A stretch of 64,000 nucleotides of DNA from NCBI GenBank assembly GCA_009761415.1, contig QUOL01000010.1:1240001-1304000 (forward strand), read 5' to 3'. Below, in pieces: positions 37,566 through 48,000 of the stretch. The notes beneath the pieces are model-generated. The model saw only the letters and a program-made list of their open reading frames with translations, was not told the DNA's origin and did no database searches. The position numbers were made by a program, and so were the translations under genes. This stretch comes from Sarcomyxa edulis (Eukaryota > Basidiomycota > Agaricomycetes > Agaricales > Mycenaceae). Numbering within the stretch: position 1 is the stretch's first letter; each line of letters opens with the position of its first letter.

Positions 37566-38115
37566 ATATTGTCACCTCCACCTTTTGTCATTTCCCCCAT
37601 CTTCTTTAACTCTCTTTCTACCTCTTTCTACCTCTTGTCACCTCCCCCCACCTCCTTTAACCTTCTATCATCTCCCCCTACCTCTTTTCATCTCCCCTCA
37701 CCTTTTTTCACCTCCCCCCACCTCCTTTGACCCTCTTTTCACCTCTCTCCACCTCTTTTCACCTCACCTCACCTCCCCTCACCTCTTTTTGCCTTCTAGC
37801 ACTTTCCCCCACCTCCTTTGACCCTATTTTCATCTCTCCCCACCTCCTTTGACTCTCTTTCCATCTCTCCCCACCTCTTTTTACCTCCCCTCACCTCCTT
37901 TGACCCTCTTTTCATCCCCCCTTACCTCTTTTCACCTTCCCTTACCTCCTTTCACCTTCTATCACCTTCCCACCTCTTTTTACCTCCCCCTACCTCCTTG
38001 ACCCTTTTTTCACCTCTCTCCACCTCTCTTCACTTCCTCCACCTTCTTTCACCTTCTTTGACCTCACCTATCACCTCCCCCCATTTTTTTTCACCTTCTC
38101 CTCCCATTTTTTTTT
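37566..38115 (+). repeat. Polypyrimidine minisatellite (CACCTCC/TTTGACC type)
   Basis: About 550 bp in which the plus strand is nearly all C and T, built of degenerate units such as CCACCTCCTTTGACCCTCTT and TCACCTCTCC. Purines occur mainly as the A of CACCTC and the GA of TTTGACC. The array has no stable period, but units of roughly 20-27 bp recur. Open frames inside it are compositional artefacts. Confidence 0.85.
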
Positions 38116-39227
38116 GTATTATGTTATTTTTTTCAGTGCTGTATTAGATATTTGTAGCACACACTTACGATATCTCATGCCTTTCATCTCATATGTTTAC
38201 TTTTCAAAGCCGATCGATACTTACGAATTTCTTTCTTTCTTTTTGCTTATTCATGTCACGTAGTCACGTAGTCATTCAAAGTCACGCACGCAGCGGACAA
38301 TAGAACTTATCTTTCACTTTTACCAAAACACCCACTGCCCAATCATTCGCTTCGTTGCACTCTTCGAATAGCACCGGGCACAGGGCGTTAGTAATAAATA
38401 AGGTCAGTCATTGCCCTCTAGCTACCTATTCGGATTCGAAGTCTCGTCCCTCAAGGATAGCCTGAGAGATAGGAATCTCGCCACGTCACTCAAGGAAAGC
38501 CTGAGTGAGGCGTGATTCCGTGAGACTTCGAGACCCGGACTACTGACTGTACAGGATACTGCAAGTCTCACACCAGGGCACCTACTACGCTCGCCAGCTT
38601 ACGCTGAATACGAAGCGCGTCCCTTAAATATTTGAGGAACTCGACGCACGGGTACCACAATATTAGTTTTGCCAATCCATCTGGTTCTCAATAATTGAGA
38701 TTTTAGAAGTAAATATGCAGATATTTCTGGGAACCTTTCAAAAAGCTGTTGGAATTCATAGAAAAAAACATGAAAAATCTAGAAAAGCATGAAATAGCAT
38801 GCTAGATTTTAGGGGAGCTGCTAGATAGGTCAAAAAATCTGAGTTATCTGGATTTTGAATATTTGTCAGAAGAAGCTGAATATTCTCAAGTATTTGATGG
38901 TATATACTGAACTTTCAGATATATTCAGGTTTAGGTTTTCCCTGATGTCCTAGGGATGTTTCCTTAGGTCTATTAGGACCTATCCCCAGCGTCACATCTT
39001 CCAAAAGATGTTTGTTGTTGTCACAATTGTCGGCACCGGGAGCGCCAGACTCTGCTTACATAAGGGATGGTGGTTCCTAGTAATGCCTATCTTATATGAA
39101 CTGCCTTTTTCTCTACTGGCTGCTTCTAGGCAAACATTCATTTTGTATAGACAGCCTTTTGTTCCACCAACTGAATGTGCTTGGAAAGAAGGAATAGAAT
39201 AAGAGCATTGGTTTTGCACCATGTGGC
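38116..39227. other. Intergenic, with a dispersed repeat at 38845-38945
   Basis: No gene supported. The stretch with CTGGATTTTGAATATT and TCAGATATATTCAGG (38850-38945) is a diverged copy of 25164-25245. Around 38430-38545 an imperfect inverted repeat (TTCGAAGTCTCG and TGAGACTTCGAGAC) brackets two copies of a CTCAAGGA-AGCCTGAG segment. Confidence 0.4.
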
Positions 39228-39554
39228 TGTTGAGATTTGTGCCCAAGAACTCTGCTTTTATTTTGTTTTCAGCCCCTTTACTTGTTTACTATTGTTTACT
39301 TCAGATGACTTAGCCTTCCCTGGAGTCAGCTCACTGATCTTTATCTTTGACAGTGAAACTCAACTGCAAGTACTTTGTCTTGCTCTACTCAATAAACATG
39401 TCTTTGATAGTGAAGCTTAAGGCAGAGCACGGATCTACCCGCGGGTGATTCGGATCTGAACCCGCGGGTATTTCGAGCTCAGAAACTCCGACCCAGATCC
39501 GCCAGGTAGTACACCCACGGGTATCAACTACCTGGGCACCCAGCCCGTGGGTTT

Positions 39555-40742
39555 TGTTGGAATATGCGATATATTTCGAGCGTTTGGTGTATTCCCTGAA
39601 TACAAGACGAGGGGCAACGAGTAGTAGGGTTCGAGTGGCTAAAGAACTTAGGTAAGGCGAGAACCGCGGTGATTAAAATAAGCCTGCCGAGGATTAGATA
39701 TGAATATCGTTAATCAACGTGATTCCTAGTGCAAAGACCTTAGGAATCTTAGGACAGAAGAATACCAGTAGTGCTAAGACTGTACTGCGTATTCTTACTT
39801 ACTTAGAAGTAAAGCGGTGGCTTACTTAGGATCTTTCAAGTTTGAGAGATAATGTGTGGATAAAATTGGATGATCTGAAAGCGGAGTATCCGCTTCCTTT
39901 AAGTACAAGAGAGATAGAATGGCTAAGAACTATCTAGAATATACTAATATGTTCAAGGAAAGTCCGGGAATGTCCAGGAAACTACGATGATGTTCGGGGA
40001 TAAGTCAGCGGTGCTCGGGGAAGGGAGTGCCGATGACTTCCGAAATAAACAGAGTCAAACAGGAAGTGGCTGTTCCTAATGATCGGACTAGTTCTTATCT
40101 TCTGCTGCCTTCGTGTTATCTTTACACAAGGATCTCGAAGGTTTCCAAGAAGGAAGAAGGTAATTGAGTATAGAAGATAGAAGTAGGTAGGGGCATCTAG
40201 TGGAAAACTACGGAATAGTCCTAATACTATAACAGGTTTTGAGTACCTACGGTTCACCTGTAGTGTGAGAAACCACCAAGTCCCTCAGATGCCTCGTGAC
40301 ACGTCCCGACTCGCCGACACCAGTATTCCCCTTCCTACCTATCCGTTCCATTTGATCTCGTTCCGCCTACTCACTCCACTATTTCCTTTTGTACCTACTT
40401 ACCCGTCCCTTTGCGTATTTCCCTCACTCTGGTATCTGCTACCCGCTCGCTATCAGCCTTCCGCTCGCTATCTGCTTCCCGCTCGTTCTTGCTGCTCTTT
40501 ATCTGCTTTCCGTTACTCCACAATCCCCCCTCTTGATTATTGTACTTATATCACTCGATACTCTTGTTTGTAAACTCGCAGAATCAACACATCGTATTTG
40601 CCCAATTCCTAATATCTATAAACATCAAGTTCTGTCTACTTTGACTCTCTCTCTCACTCTCAGTTCCACACTCTAACCACTCGACAACTCGTGCATTACT
40701 TGTTCGTCTCTCTTCTTGTTTATTCGATATCGGGTTCTTACA
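39555..40742. repeat. Probable solo LTR of a gypsy-type element (about 1.19 kb)
   Basis: Begins TGTTGGAATATGCG and ends GGGTTCTTACA, so it has the TG...CA termini of LTRs. The interior is non-coding with a TC-rich 3' third (40380-40680). It interrupts hAT subterminal repeats. I see no 5-bp target duplication (GGTTT against TGTAG), so the borders or the class may be slightly off. Confidence 0.5.
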
Positions 40743-41029
40743 TGTAGGTAGTTGATTTTTAGATCCGTAGGTACTCAATACCTACAAGTAAATAGAATAA
40801 AATTATATAAGGTAATCAAATTTATGACATTGTCACACTCGAAGTCACATATGTGAGTGGCAGTGCTACTCTGACTATTAATAGTCAGAAAGTTCCCACA
40901 CTCTAAAGTATTTATTTGGCAATTTTCTGTCCTTTGAGCAAACATTTAAATTATATAGATAAATATATTGAACTATCTATTTGAGCTGCCGGGTTACAGA
41001 TACCTGTACAGGTATCTTGTACTCCCAAA

Positions 41030-41384
41030 TAAGGCAGAGCAAGGATCAGGATCTACCTGTGGGTACTTGTAGGTTGATCCGTGGGAAAACCTGCAGGTTC
41101 AGGTATTTTTTTTTGACCTGACCTGTGAGTGTGATACCTGTAAGGATTCAGGTAGCAGATGTGAACACTTTTCACAGGTACCTGTGCAGGTTAACCTGCA
41201 GGTATGTAAAGAAATTTACCATATATGGCATATTTCACAGGCAGCTAACCCCAAAAACAACTACCTGTAGGTCACAGGTACCTGTTGGCTATTACCTGCA
41301 CAGGTGCAAGTATTACTTTTGAGATATGAAATACCTATAGGTCAGGTACCTAAACCTGCAGGTGCTAACCTGTGCTCAGCCTTA
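41030..41384. mobile_element. Non-autonomous hAT-type MITE (355 bp)
   Basis: Ends TAAGGCAGAGCAAGGATC and, reverse complemented, TAAGGCTGAGCACAGGTT. A perfect 8-bp target duplication CTCCCAAA sits at 41022-41029 and 41385-41392. The body is packed with ACCTGCAGGT/ACCTGTAGGT palindromes, and no coding frame is present. It is nested in the larger hAT element. Confidence 0.88.
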
Positions 41385-41571
41385 CTCCCAAAATCCTTAC
41401 CTGGATCCATGCAGGTTCGGATGCCACAGGTCGGGTGCCAAAATGACACCCGACCCGCCGGTATTCCCACGACTCTACCTGCCGGTACCGGCGGATAGAG
41501 CCGGACCCGTGCTTAGCCTTAGTGAAGCTCAACTCCAGTGCTCTCTAAAGTGTCTTCCTTCAATAACTTAG

Positions 41572-41640
41572 GCTGCTCCACGAGGAACTGAACCCAAGAC
41601 CTCTCAATTGAGGGAGACATCAAAAGATCACCATCTGAAC
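41572..41640 (-). other. tRNA-like relic (3' half similar to tRNA-Pro)
   Basis: The minus strand has GAGAGGTCTTGGGTTCAGTT, close to GAGAGGTCTCGGGTTCAACT of the tRNA-Pro 24 bp away. The T-stem is mispaired, and no matching 5' acceptor or anticodon arm is found. Probably a degenerate partial duplication. Confidence 0.35.
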
Positions 41641-41663
41641 TTTCCGGAGAAAAGGATAAAAAT

Positions 41664-41767
41664 GGGCTCAATCGGGAGTTGAACCCGAGACCTCTCCCAC
41701 CACAAGTGTCACCTTAGGTGACGGACTAACGCCCGAAGGGAGAATCATACTACTAGACCATTGAGCC
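41664..41767 (-). tRNA. tRNA-Pro(CGG) with a 32-nt intron
   Basis: Reading the minus strand, the acceptor arm GGCTCAA pairs with TTGAGCC. Box A-like TGGTCTAGTAG is present. The anticodon stem CTCCC/GGGAG encloses the loop TTCGGG plus T, giving anticodon CGG. The T arm is TCGGG-TTCAACT-CCCGA. The discriminator is C, the usual base for eukaryotic tRNA-Pro. A 32-nt intron interrupts the loop at the canonical position one base after the anticodon, and contains the hairpin GTCACC/GGTGAC and a CCG that can pair with the anticodon. Mature length is 72 nt before CCA addition. Confidence 0.9.
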
Positions 41768-41769
41768 AT

Positions 41770-42855
41770 GACCAAATTGCCTTCAAGATGCTTCATAAGC
41801 CTCAGCGACACTTTTGACCCGAAATATGAGGACATCCCAGAATTGGATTTTATGGCGACACCCAGTTCGGCGGATTCTACAGCAGAGGGACTGGTCGATG
41901 GGTCTAACTTGCTTAGGAAAGGTCACGTGAATTCGAATAAGGAAGTTTCTCAATTTGTTCCCTCATACCTTGCCTGAATATCTCTGAAGTATACAGCGAC
42001 CTTGGGTGGATCATAATGCTTCCTAAAATAGATACAGGTACCCAAAATTGGATGCTATTTTTTTCTTGGCTCCATGGTGCTTGAAAGGACACAAATTATT
42101 GAATAAATGGTGTGCCCCAGGCTTTCAGTGCTTCCAAAACTACTACAAGTCTTTTTATTTCTCTATAAGAATCACACAGTGGTATATGTACTTCTATTGT
42201 TCTTCTCTAATTTTTTTAGATCGGGAAAAGCCCTCTGGCCTCCCCAAAGATCAGGGATTGTAAAGATGCCTGCAGCTCTTACCATATAGAGGTTTCAGAT
42301 CACCGAAAATATCGCTAAAATTGGGGCTACAAACGGCCGAGACGGGACAATATCCTGTTATGGAGTGATTATGTAATGTGTGCCTGATCTGACTTAGACC
42401 CATCGACCCCGCCCGGTACGGCGGTCCAGGCCCTGTCAAGCGGAGTCTGAACATTGATATTCGTTGATGTCAGACAACTGATGTCAACACGTCCCCGCCG
42501 CTTTGTTCATCGCGTCGTTCAGCCATACCGGATACCCCGCCCACCCAACGCCCGCCCTGGGATAGCAGGAGAGAAAGCTCAAGGGAGCGGCGGGATGGTT
42601 GGAGAGGAAGGCGGGGTTGAGGCGGGGTGACACGTAACGACGGGTGACGCTGTGACGCGCCCTATTCAAAGTCCGCTGACTCTCGGACTTTGCCGCCGCA
42701 CGCCCAGCCGTACATTCAGCCGCCGTACGATCCAATTCCCGGATATGTTGCAAAATATACTGTCATCCCAGGCCTCAGTCTGTCTCCACTGCCAGACTCG
42801 GTCACCGTATTAGAGTCTGATCCAATCGGCGGGGTCGATACCTTGGCCGGAAGTA
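41770..42855. other. Intergenic region, no supported gene
   Basis: Short open frames only. A GC-rich patch at 42490-42720 with many CCGCC and CGCCC runs stands out from its AT-richer surroundings. No terminal repeats found there. Confidence 0.4.
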
Positions 42856-43233
42856 ACGTGATAAAAACGTGATCCCACGTGGGTTTCTAAGCTTTTGTTT
42901 TTGCGAATTGACCTACAGATCCTCCTTTAACGCACAAATTTTCCCGAGAAATGTATGAACATTTATCCCAGAGCTCTCTCAAAGGGCGTGTGCTCAAGGG
43001 AATTACATTAGAAGATAATTATTCTGAAGTGTTCAAAGAAGTAACGTAATTGTGACTCTGTGACTCTGTCTGGCGCCCAGGTTGAGCCCAGGACCTCCTT
43101 AGGCCGAATTGCAGCAGGAATCTTGTGGATATCAAATATTGGGTATCAAATAAGCAAGTAATATGAGCTACATGGTCCTGATAGCATGTAAGAGATGGGT
43201 ATTCGGTCAAAGAAAACCCACGTGGGATCACGT
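42856..43233. mobile_element. Mariner-like MITE (378 bp)
   Basis: Ends are inverted repeats: left ACGTGATAAAAACGTGATCCCACGTGGGTTT, given here as ACGTGAT, an 11-bp partial duplication, then CCCACGTGGGTTT; right AAACCCACGTGGG then ATCACGT. Each end is bounded by TA (42854-42855 and 43234-43235), the target of Tc1/mariner elements. The interior has no coding frame. It lies 218 bp from the 3' end of PCNA. Confidence 0.7.
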
Positions 43234-43451
43234 TACTTCGCCCTCAAGGCCTCTCTGCTCAGCTTGGCGCAGCACGACCAGATGCACTAAGTACCAGATG
43301 AGACGTTAATCGAGGGAAAATTACTAAACATTCTTGGATAAGACTATACAACAGTACAAGAGATGGGAATAAATGGGAATGGCCAGCGAAACGGAGTGCA
43401 GGACGATCCGCATATAGATTGCAATATACAACACCGTTAGTGTCTGGCGGA

Positions 43452-44846
43452 TCAGTCATCCCCAATCTTGGGAGCAAGATAGTATCGGATGTGACCTTGA
43501 CCAAATGAGTAAGAAACCTTCGAACGTAGAGGAATGAGTACAAGACAACCATCGTAGAGGCATGTTTCTGATGACTCACCAACAAAGGGACATCGTTGCT
43601 CATCATCAACTGCACGGTGTCACTCAAACTTGCACTTTTCGAGAAATTGACCAAGTACTTCAACGAAAAGGTTAGCGAAACGTGCTGGCCCATCTCGATG
43701 AATACTCCGCCCGAGGACCCGTCGTCGTCTGAATTCTTCCCTTTGGTGCGTGGTTTTTTTAATGGCTGCTTCGTCTGCTTCGCTGTGAGTGAAGGAAAAG
43801 GCCGGATCAAGACACATACGCGTACCTTCACTGGAGCCTTTTTTCTTTTCTTCTTGTTGACCTCCTCATCTTCGTCGTCGTCGTCATCTCCATCAGACTT
43901 CGGCTTGAACTCCTCCTCACCTTTCTCTTCTTCATCCTTATCTTCGTCGTCGTCCATCTCCACATCTCCTTCTCCTTCCGCTTCTTTCTTGACTGGTGCC
44001 TTTGTTGACTTGGTTTTCTCTTTCTTAATCTTCTTCTCCTTCTTAACCCCGTCGTCGTCGTCGTCGTCGTCATCCTCTTCTTCATTTTTCTCTTCCTCGT
44101 CACTTCCCTCTTCGTCCTTGCCATAATTCTCATACAACGCTCTCGCAGCTTCTGTCTGTTTCAAGAGCACACTCCCATTCGCACTTTCCCCGTCACTCGC
44201 GAACCTGACACCTTCCTTGTTTACCTCAATCCTGACGGATTCACCTAGCTGAGAGAGATCGCGAACAATGCGCGTAAATTCTGAGGAAGGCATAGTAACT
44301 CGGGCGTCATAATCCGTATCCGGAATTCCAAGGGTGTCGGAATCGATATCCATCAGTTTCATATCGTATTCCGCAATGCGATCAGAGTCTGAGAGAAAAC
44401 ATCGCGTCAGAACTGGGATAGACGCGTAGAATCCCGAAACAAGATATGTCCCAGAAAACCGGGAGAAAACGCACGTTTCGCCTCGTAGACAAGATTTAAC
44501 ACATCAGCTTCATCCCCGGCTTTCAGTGTACACACGTCGTCGTCCTTTGCGCATTTGAGAACTTTGGTGAGGCTTCCTAGATTGACGCCCAGAGGCATGG
44601 GTCGATCACACCGGTATCGTTTAAAGCCTGCAGCCTCCAGTTTGACAGCAACAAGCGCAACGTGAGAGTTGTCCATTGCTTGGAGAGTGATAGCTTCTTC
44701 ATTGCATTCAAAGTTGGCGTCGGTCACCAATTCTTTGATAGCTATTGGGACGTGTCAAAGTGAAGAAAACGACGCGTCGAAAGCGGTGGCTTACCATCTA
44801 ATAGACGTTTTAGGGTACCAGCTTCTTGAAGCTGTGCTTCCAGCAT
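43452..44846 (-). CDS. PCNA: PCNA sliding clamp with a long charged insertion
   Basis: Starts at 44846 ([17 protein letters not shown]) and stops at 43452 after [17 protein letters not shown] is the homotrimeric clamp for DNA polymerases delta and epsilon and a platform for repair and cell-cycle proteins. Both clamp domains are recognisable: DSHVA-type [23 protein letters not shown], the interdomain region, [31 protein letters not shown] (whose Lys aligns with modification site K164), [10 protein letters not shown] and YYLAPKI. The product is about 395 residues against about 260 usual. The excess is one block of about 130 residues after LYENYGK (near residue 198) and before [11 protein letters not shown]: alternating acidic runs and [20 protein letters not shown] stretches. 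The block is in frame. A possible GT-AG excision inside it (43 nt) would break the frame and was rejected. Confidence 0.93.
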
Positions 44847-45025
44847 TTTGAGAAGAGAAAGTGGAAAGAAGGAGAAGCCGGAGGAGGTGATGAAGGAGGA
44901 AGAAAGAGGTGGAAAGGCAACCTGAACCTTGAGGAGGCGACGCGACGTTTTTATTCCCACGCCCAATATAATTTTCGAATTTCGAATGAAATTCATATCT
45001 TACACTCTCCATAGACCTATAGGAA

Positions 45026-48000
45026 ATGGGCGCAATGGACCCAATGGATACAACAGGCCCACCTCCTCGAAAACGAGTTCGCAAAGATTCAACGCCCACC
45101 ACCGCCAAAAAAGAACCTCGTCTTTTCGTCCCATTCAGAGCCCTTGGCCTCATAACAAACCATATACCTCTTGTCCTTCAAACTCGCTCACACAAAGGCG
45201 CCACAGATGGCCCAAGAGTTCATATCTTGACTTGTCTGGGCAAAGCTTGGGCTCTGTGGGAAGGCGGAAAGATGGGTTTGCTTTTTGTTGGTGCGTGCGC
45301 CACTTTTATCACTCGCTTCGAGGTCTGAACAAGTGTCTCCCGTCATACAGGCCCCGACGCTCCAGATCATATATCTAGCATGGCAATGGATGGAGACTTT
45401 GTATGGATTGCATCTGGTCCATTAGTTATCAAATACATCCGGGGAAAGGAGGTATTTGATCTTGAATTTATTCCTTCGTGCAAGCCTCACATGCCGTCTC
45501 CTTGTCCAGATACTACGGCTCACCAACCCTCTTGCGACGAACATCTCTTCCATACTTGTGTTCGGGTCCCAACTTTTGGCTCTTACGGAGGATGGCCATC
45601 GTATGCTCGTATGGGATGCCTCCAGAGGAGGTGACTATATGAATACCCCTGCTCTCACAATTCTCAAACTCACGTCTCTGTTTCCAGACTTAGAAGCCAC
45701 GATAGAATTTGATGCTGGATTCACAGCGACCCTGGTTCTTCATCCTGCTACGTATCTGAATAAAATTCTTGTCTCGAGTAGTGAAGGAACTATGCAACTT
45801 TGGAATATCCGTACCCAGTCAGTATTTATCCTAAATCAGATAATTGTGACTATGACTGATCATATGCATAATTTAACAGGACATGCATCTACAAGTTTAC
45901 ATCCTCAAATCTTCTTTCGTCGTCGATTCTGAATGACACTTCCAATGCTCCCTCGTGCGCAATCACTGCGTTAACTCAATCTCCAGCCATCGATGTTGTT
46001 GGCGTCGGTTTTACGTCCGGAGAGATCTCAGTATACGATGTCCGCGCAGACGAGAGACTTATGCGGATGTTTATGGAAGGCGGGAGTATCAAATCTCTAT
46101 GTTTTCGAAATGGTACGTGTTCCTCAACTATACATCTACTGCTGTTGACTCTGTCCTTCAAGACGGACATCCAATCCTTGCATCTGCATCATCTGTCGGA
46201 CACATCGCATTATGGGACCTAAATTCTGGTGGCCGTCTTCTCCATATGATACGTGGTGCCCACGATGGAGCAATCAGCACTGTTGAGTGGGTCCCGGGAC
46301 AACCAGTCTTGATTAGTTCTGGGGATGATAACAGTGTAAAGGTAAAGTACACTATAGGCCGTCTTGCTATAATTGTCTCACCAAACCCATTACGAACGTA
46401 GCAATGGTTATTTGACTCACCTACTGCTGCTCCGCGTCTATTGAAATTTCGCTCAGGACATCATGCCCCTCCTCATCTCATTCGTTATTATGGGGACGAC
46501 GGGAAACAACTTTTGACCGCTTCTCGGGATCGCAGCCTAAGGTGTACATCTGTTGTGAGAGATTCGCGGTCTTTTGAAATGTCTCAAGGTGAGTTTCTCA
46601 AGATACATTCCATAGAGTCTCGTTAATGATCTGTTGTTATAGGATCTCTGGCTAAAAAGGCGACCTCTCTCTCCGTCCCCATGGCTTCTTTGAAATTTCC
46701 ACCCATTACTGCCCTATCATTCTCAACTGCGAGAGCCAAGGATTGGGATGATATTGTAACAGCACATACGGACGAGACCTTTGCGAGGTCCTGGACCATG
46801 CTGGGCAAGAAAATTGGCAAGCACAGTTTCGGCTTCAATGATAGCGGAAATAGCAAAAGGAAAGAAAAAGAAGAAACTCTTGTGGGCTCAGTAAAGGTGT
46901 GTCATGGTTTCTCTACTATCGAAAGTATCCTAACTCTGGTCCTCAGGCTGTTTGTGTAACGGCGTGCGGCAATTTCAGTATTGGCAGTTCGTCAACGGGT
47001 CAGATTTATATGTGGAACATGCAATCCGGCATCCAGCGCAAAAGTTTTGATTTAGGCCCATGTCCCCCAGAAGTTGTCGCTAGATTTTGCCACAGCTCGG
47101 GGAGAAGAAAGGCAAGGGACAGATGTGTTACTGGCCTCGCCACCGATGCTCTGAACAGAGTTGTCATTGCCAGCACACTAGACGGAACAATCAACGTGAG
47201 TTGTATATTCTTCGTTTGTTGCGTAGTCTCATCACGGAAACGCCAGTTCTTCGACTTTCACACAGCGAAATCGGAACATACCCTGATATTGCCTTCGGCG
47301 GCTGTCTCAATACTGCTGCATCGAGATAGCGGACTACTAGCCATAATCTGTGATGATATGGTCGTTCGCATCGTAGATACTGAGTCTCGGAGAATTGTCA
47401 GAGAACTGGGTGGGTTCCAAGGACGGGTGCTTGACATTGTGAGTCAAATGCTTACTATAAATTGCTTCTTTCCCTGATCAGTCCCTCAGACATTCTCGTC
47501 GGACTCACGTTGGCTGATCACGACATCGCTAGATTCCGTCATTCGAACGTTTGACGTACCTACGGGGAGTCTCATTGATGCATTTCGCACATCAAGTGTG
47601 GCAACGAGTATATCTTTCTCTCCCATGAATGACTTCCTTGCTACGGCTCATGTAGACAGTCTTGGAGTATACCTGTGGTGAGCCTCTGCGTTGTCCACAT
47701 GCTTGTTTCGGTGTTGATAAAATCCAGGGCGAATCGCGCGCAATACGCAGATGTCTCATTCCAGAGCGTGGCGGATGATGTTGTCGCTGACGTCTTTCTT
47801 CCTTCGATGCAAGGAGCGGTAGAAGATGAAGGTACGTAGTTTGACTACCAAAGTATGTTATCCGTGCTCATAGCTCGTACCTCAGCTTTAGACGCTCTAT
47901 CAGCGCTTACCGTTGAAGATGCTCCACATGATGTTTTCTCTACCCCGCCTCAGTTGGATGGCGATTTGATCACGCTGACCTTACTCCCTCGCTCGCGGTG

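Larger units (their letters stand above)
39418..41521. mobile_element. Non-autonomous hAT-type element (2.1 kb), host of nested insertions
   Basis: Ends TAAGGCAGAGCACGGATC and, reverse complemented, TAAGGCTAAGCACGGGTC. A perfect 8-bp target duplication GTGAAGCT flanks it (39410-39417 and 41522-41529), which is diagnostic for the hAT superfamily. Subterminal sequence is full of ACCCGCGGGT and ACCCACGGGT motifs. There is no transposase frame. The interior holds an LTR-like unit (39555-40742) and a smaller hAT MITE (41030-41384). Confidence 0.85.
39228..41565 (+). repeat. Old copia LTR (relic E), split by a hAT insertion
   Basis: The LTR starts TGTTGAGATTTGTG at 39228 and runs to 39417. Its 3' remainder (GTGAAGCTCAACTCCAG to CTTCAATA) lies at 41522-41565. 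It is clearly diverged from copies A-C. The gap is exactly filled by the hAT element at 39418-41521 with an 8-bp duplication of LTR sequence. Confidence 0.88.

Noticed and set aside
37585..38147. Ser/Leu/Pro/His-rich open frames in the CT-rich tract
   Set aside because: The polypyrimidine array is open in several frames by composition alone; no start context, introns or conservation.
38430..38545. Structured RNA or tRNA-like element in the inverted repeat
   Set aside because: Pairing is imperfect and no tRNA or known RNA signature is present.
43783..43825. Possible intron inside the PCNA insertion
   Set aside because: It has GT and AG ends, but removing 43 nt breaks the frame, while the unspliced frame is open.
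43596..44126. Ser-rich plus-strand frame opposite PCNA
   Set aside because: Antisense reading of the GAA/GAC/AAG runs of the PCNA insertion.
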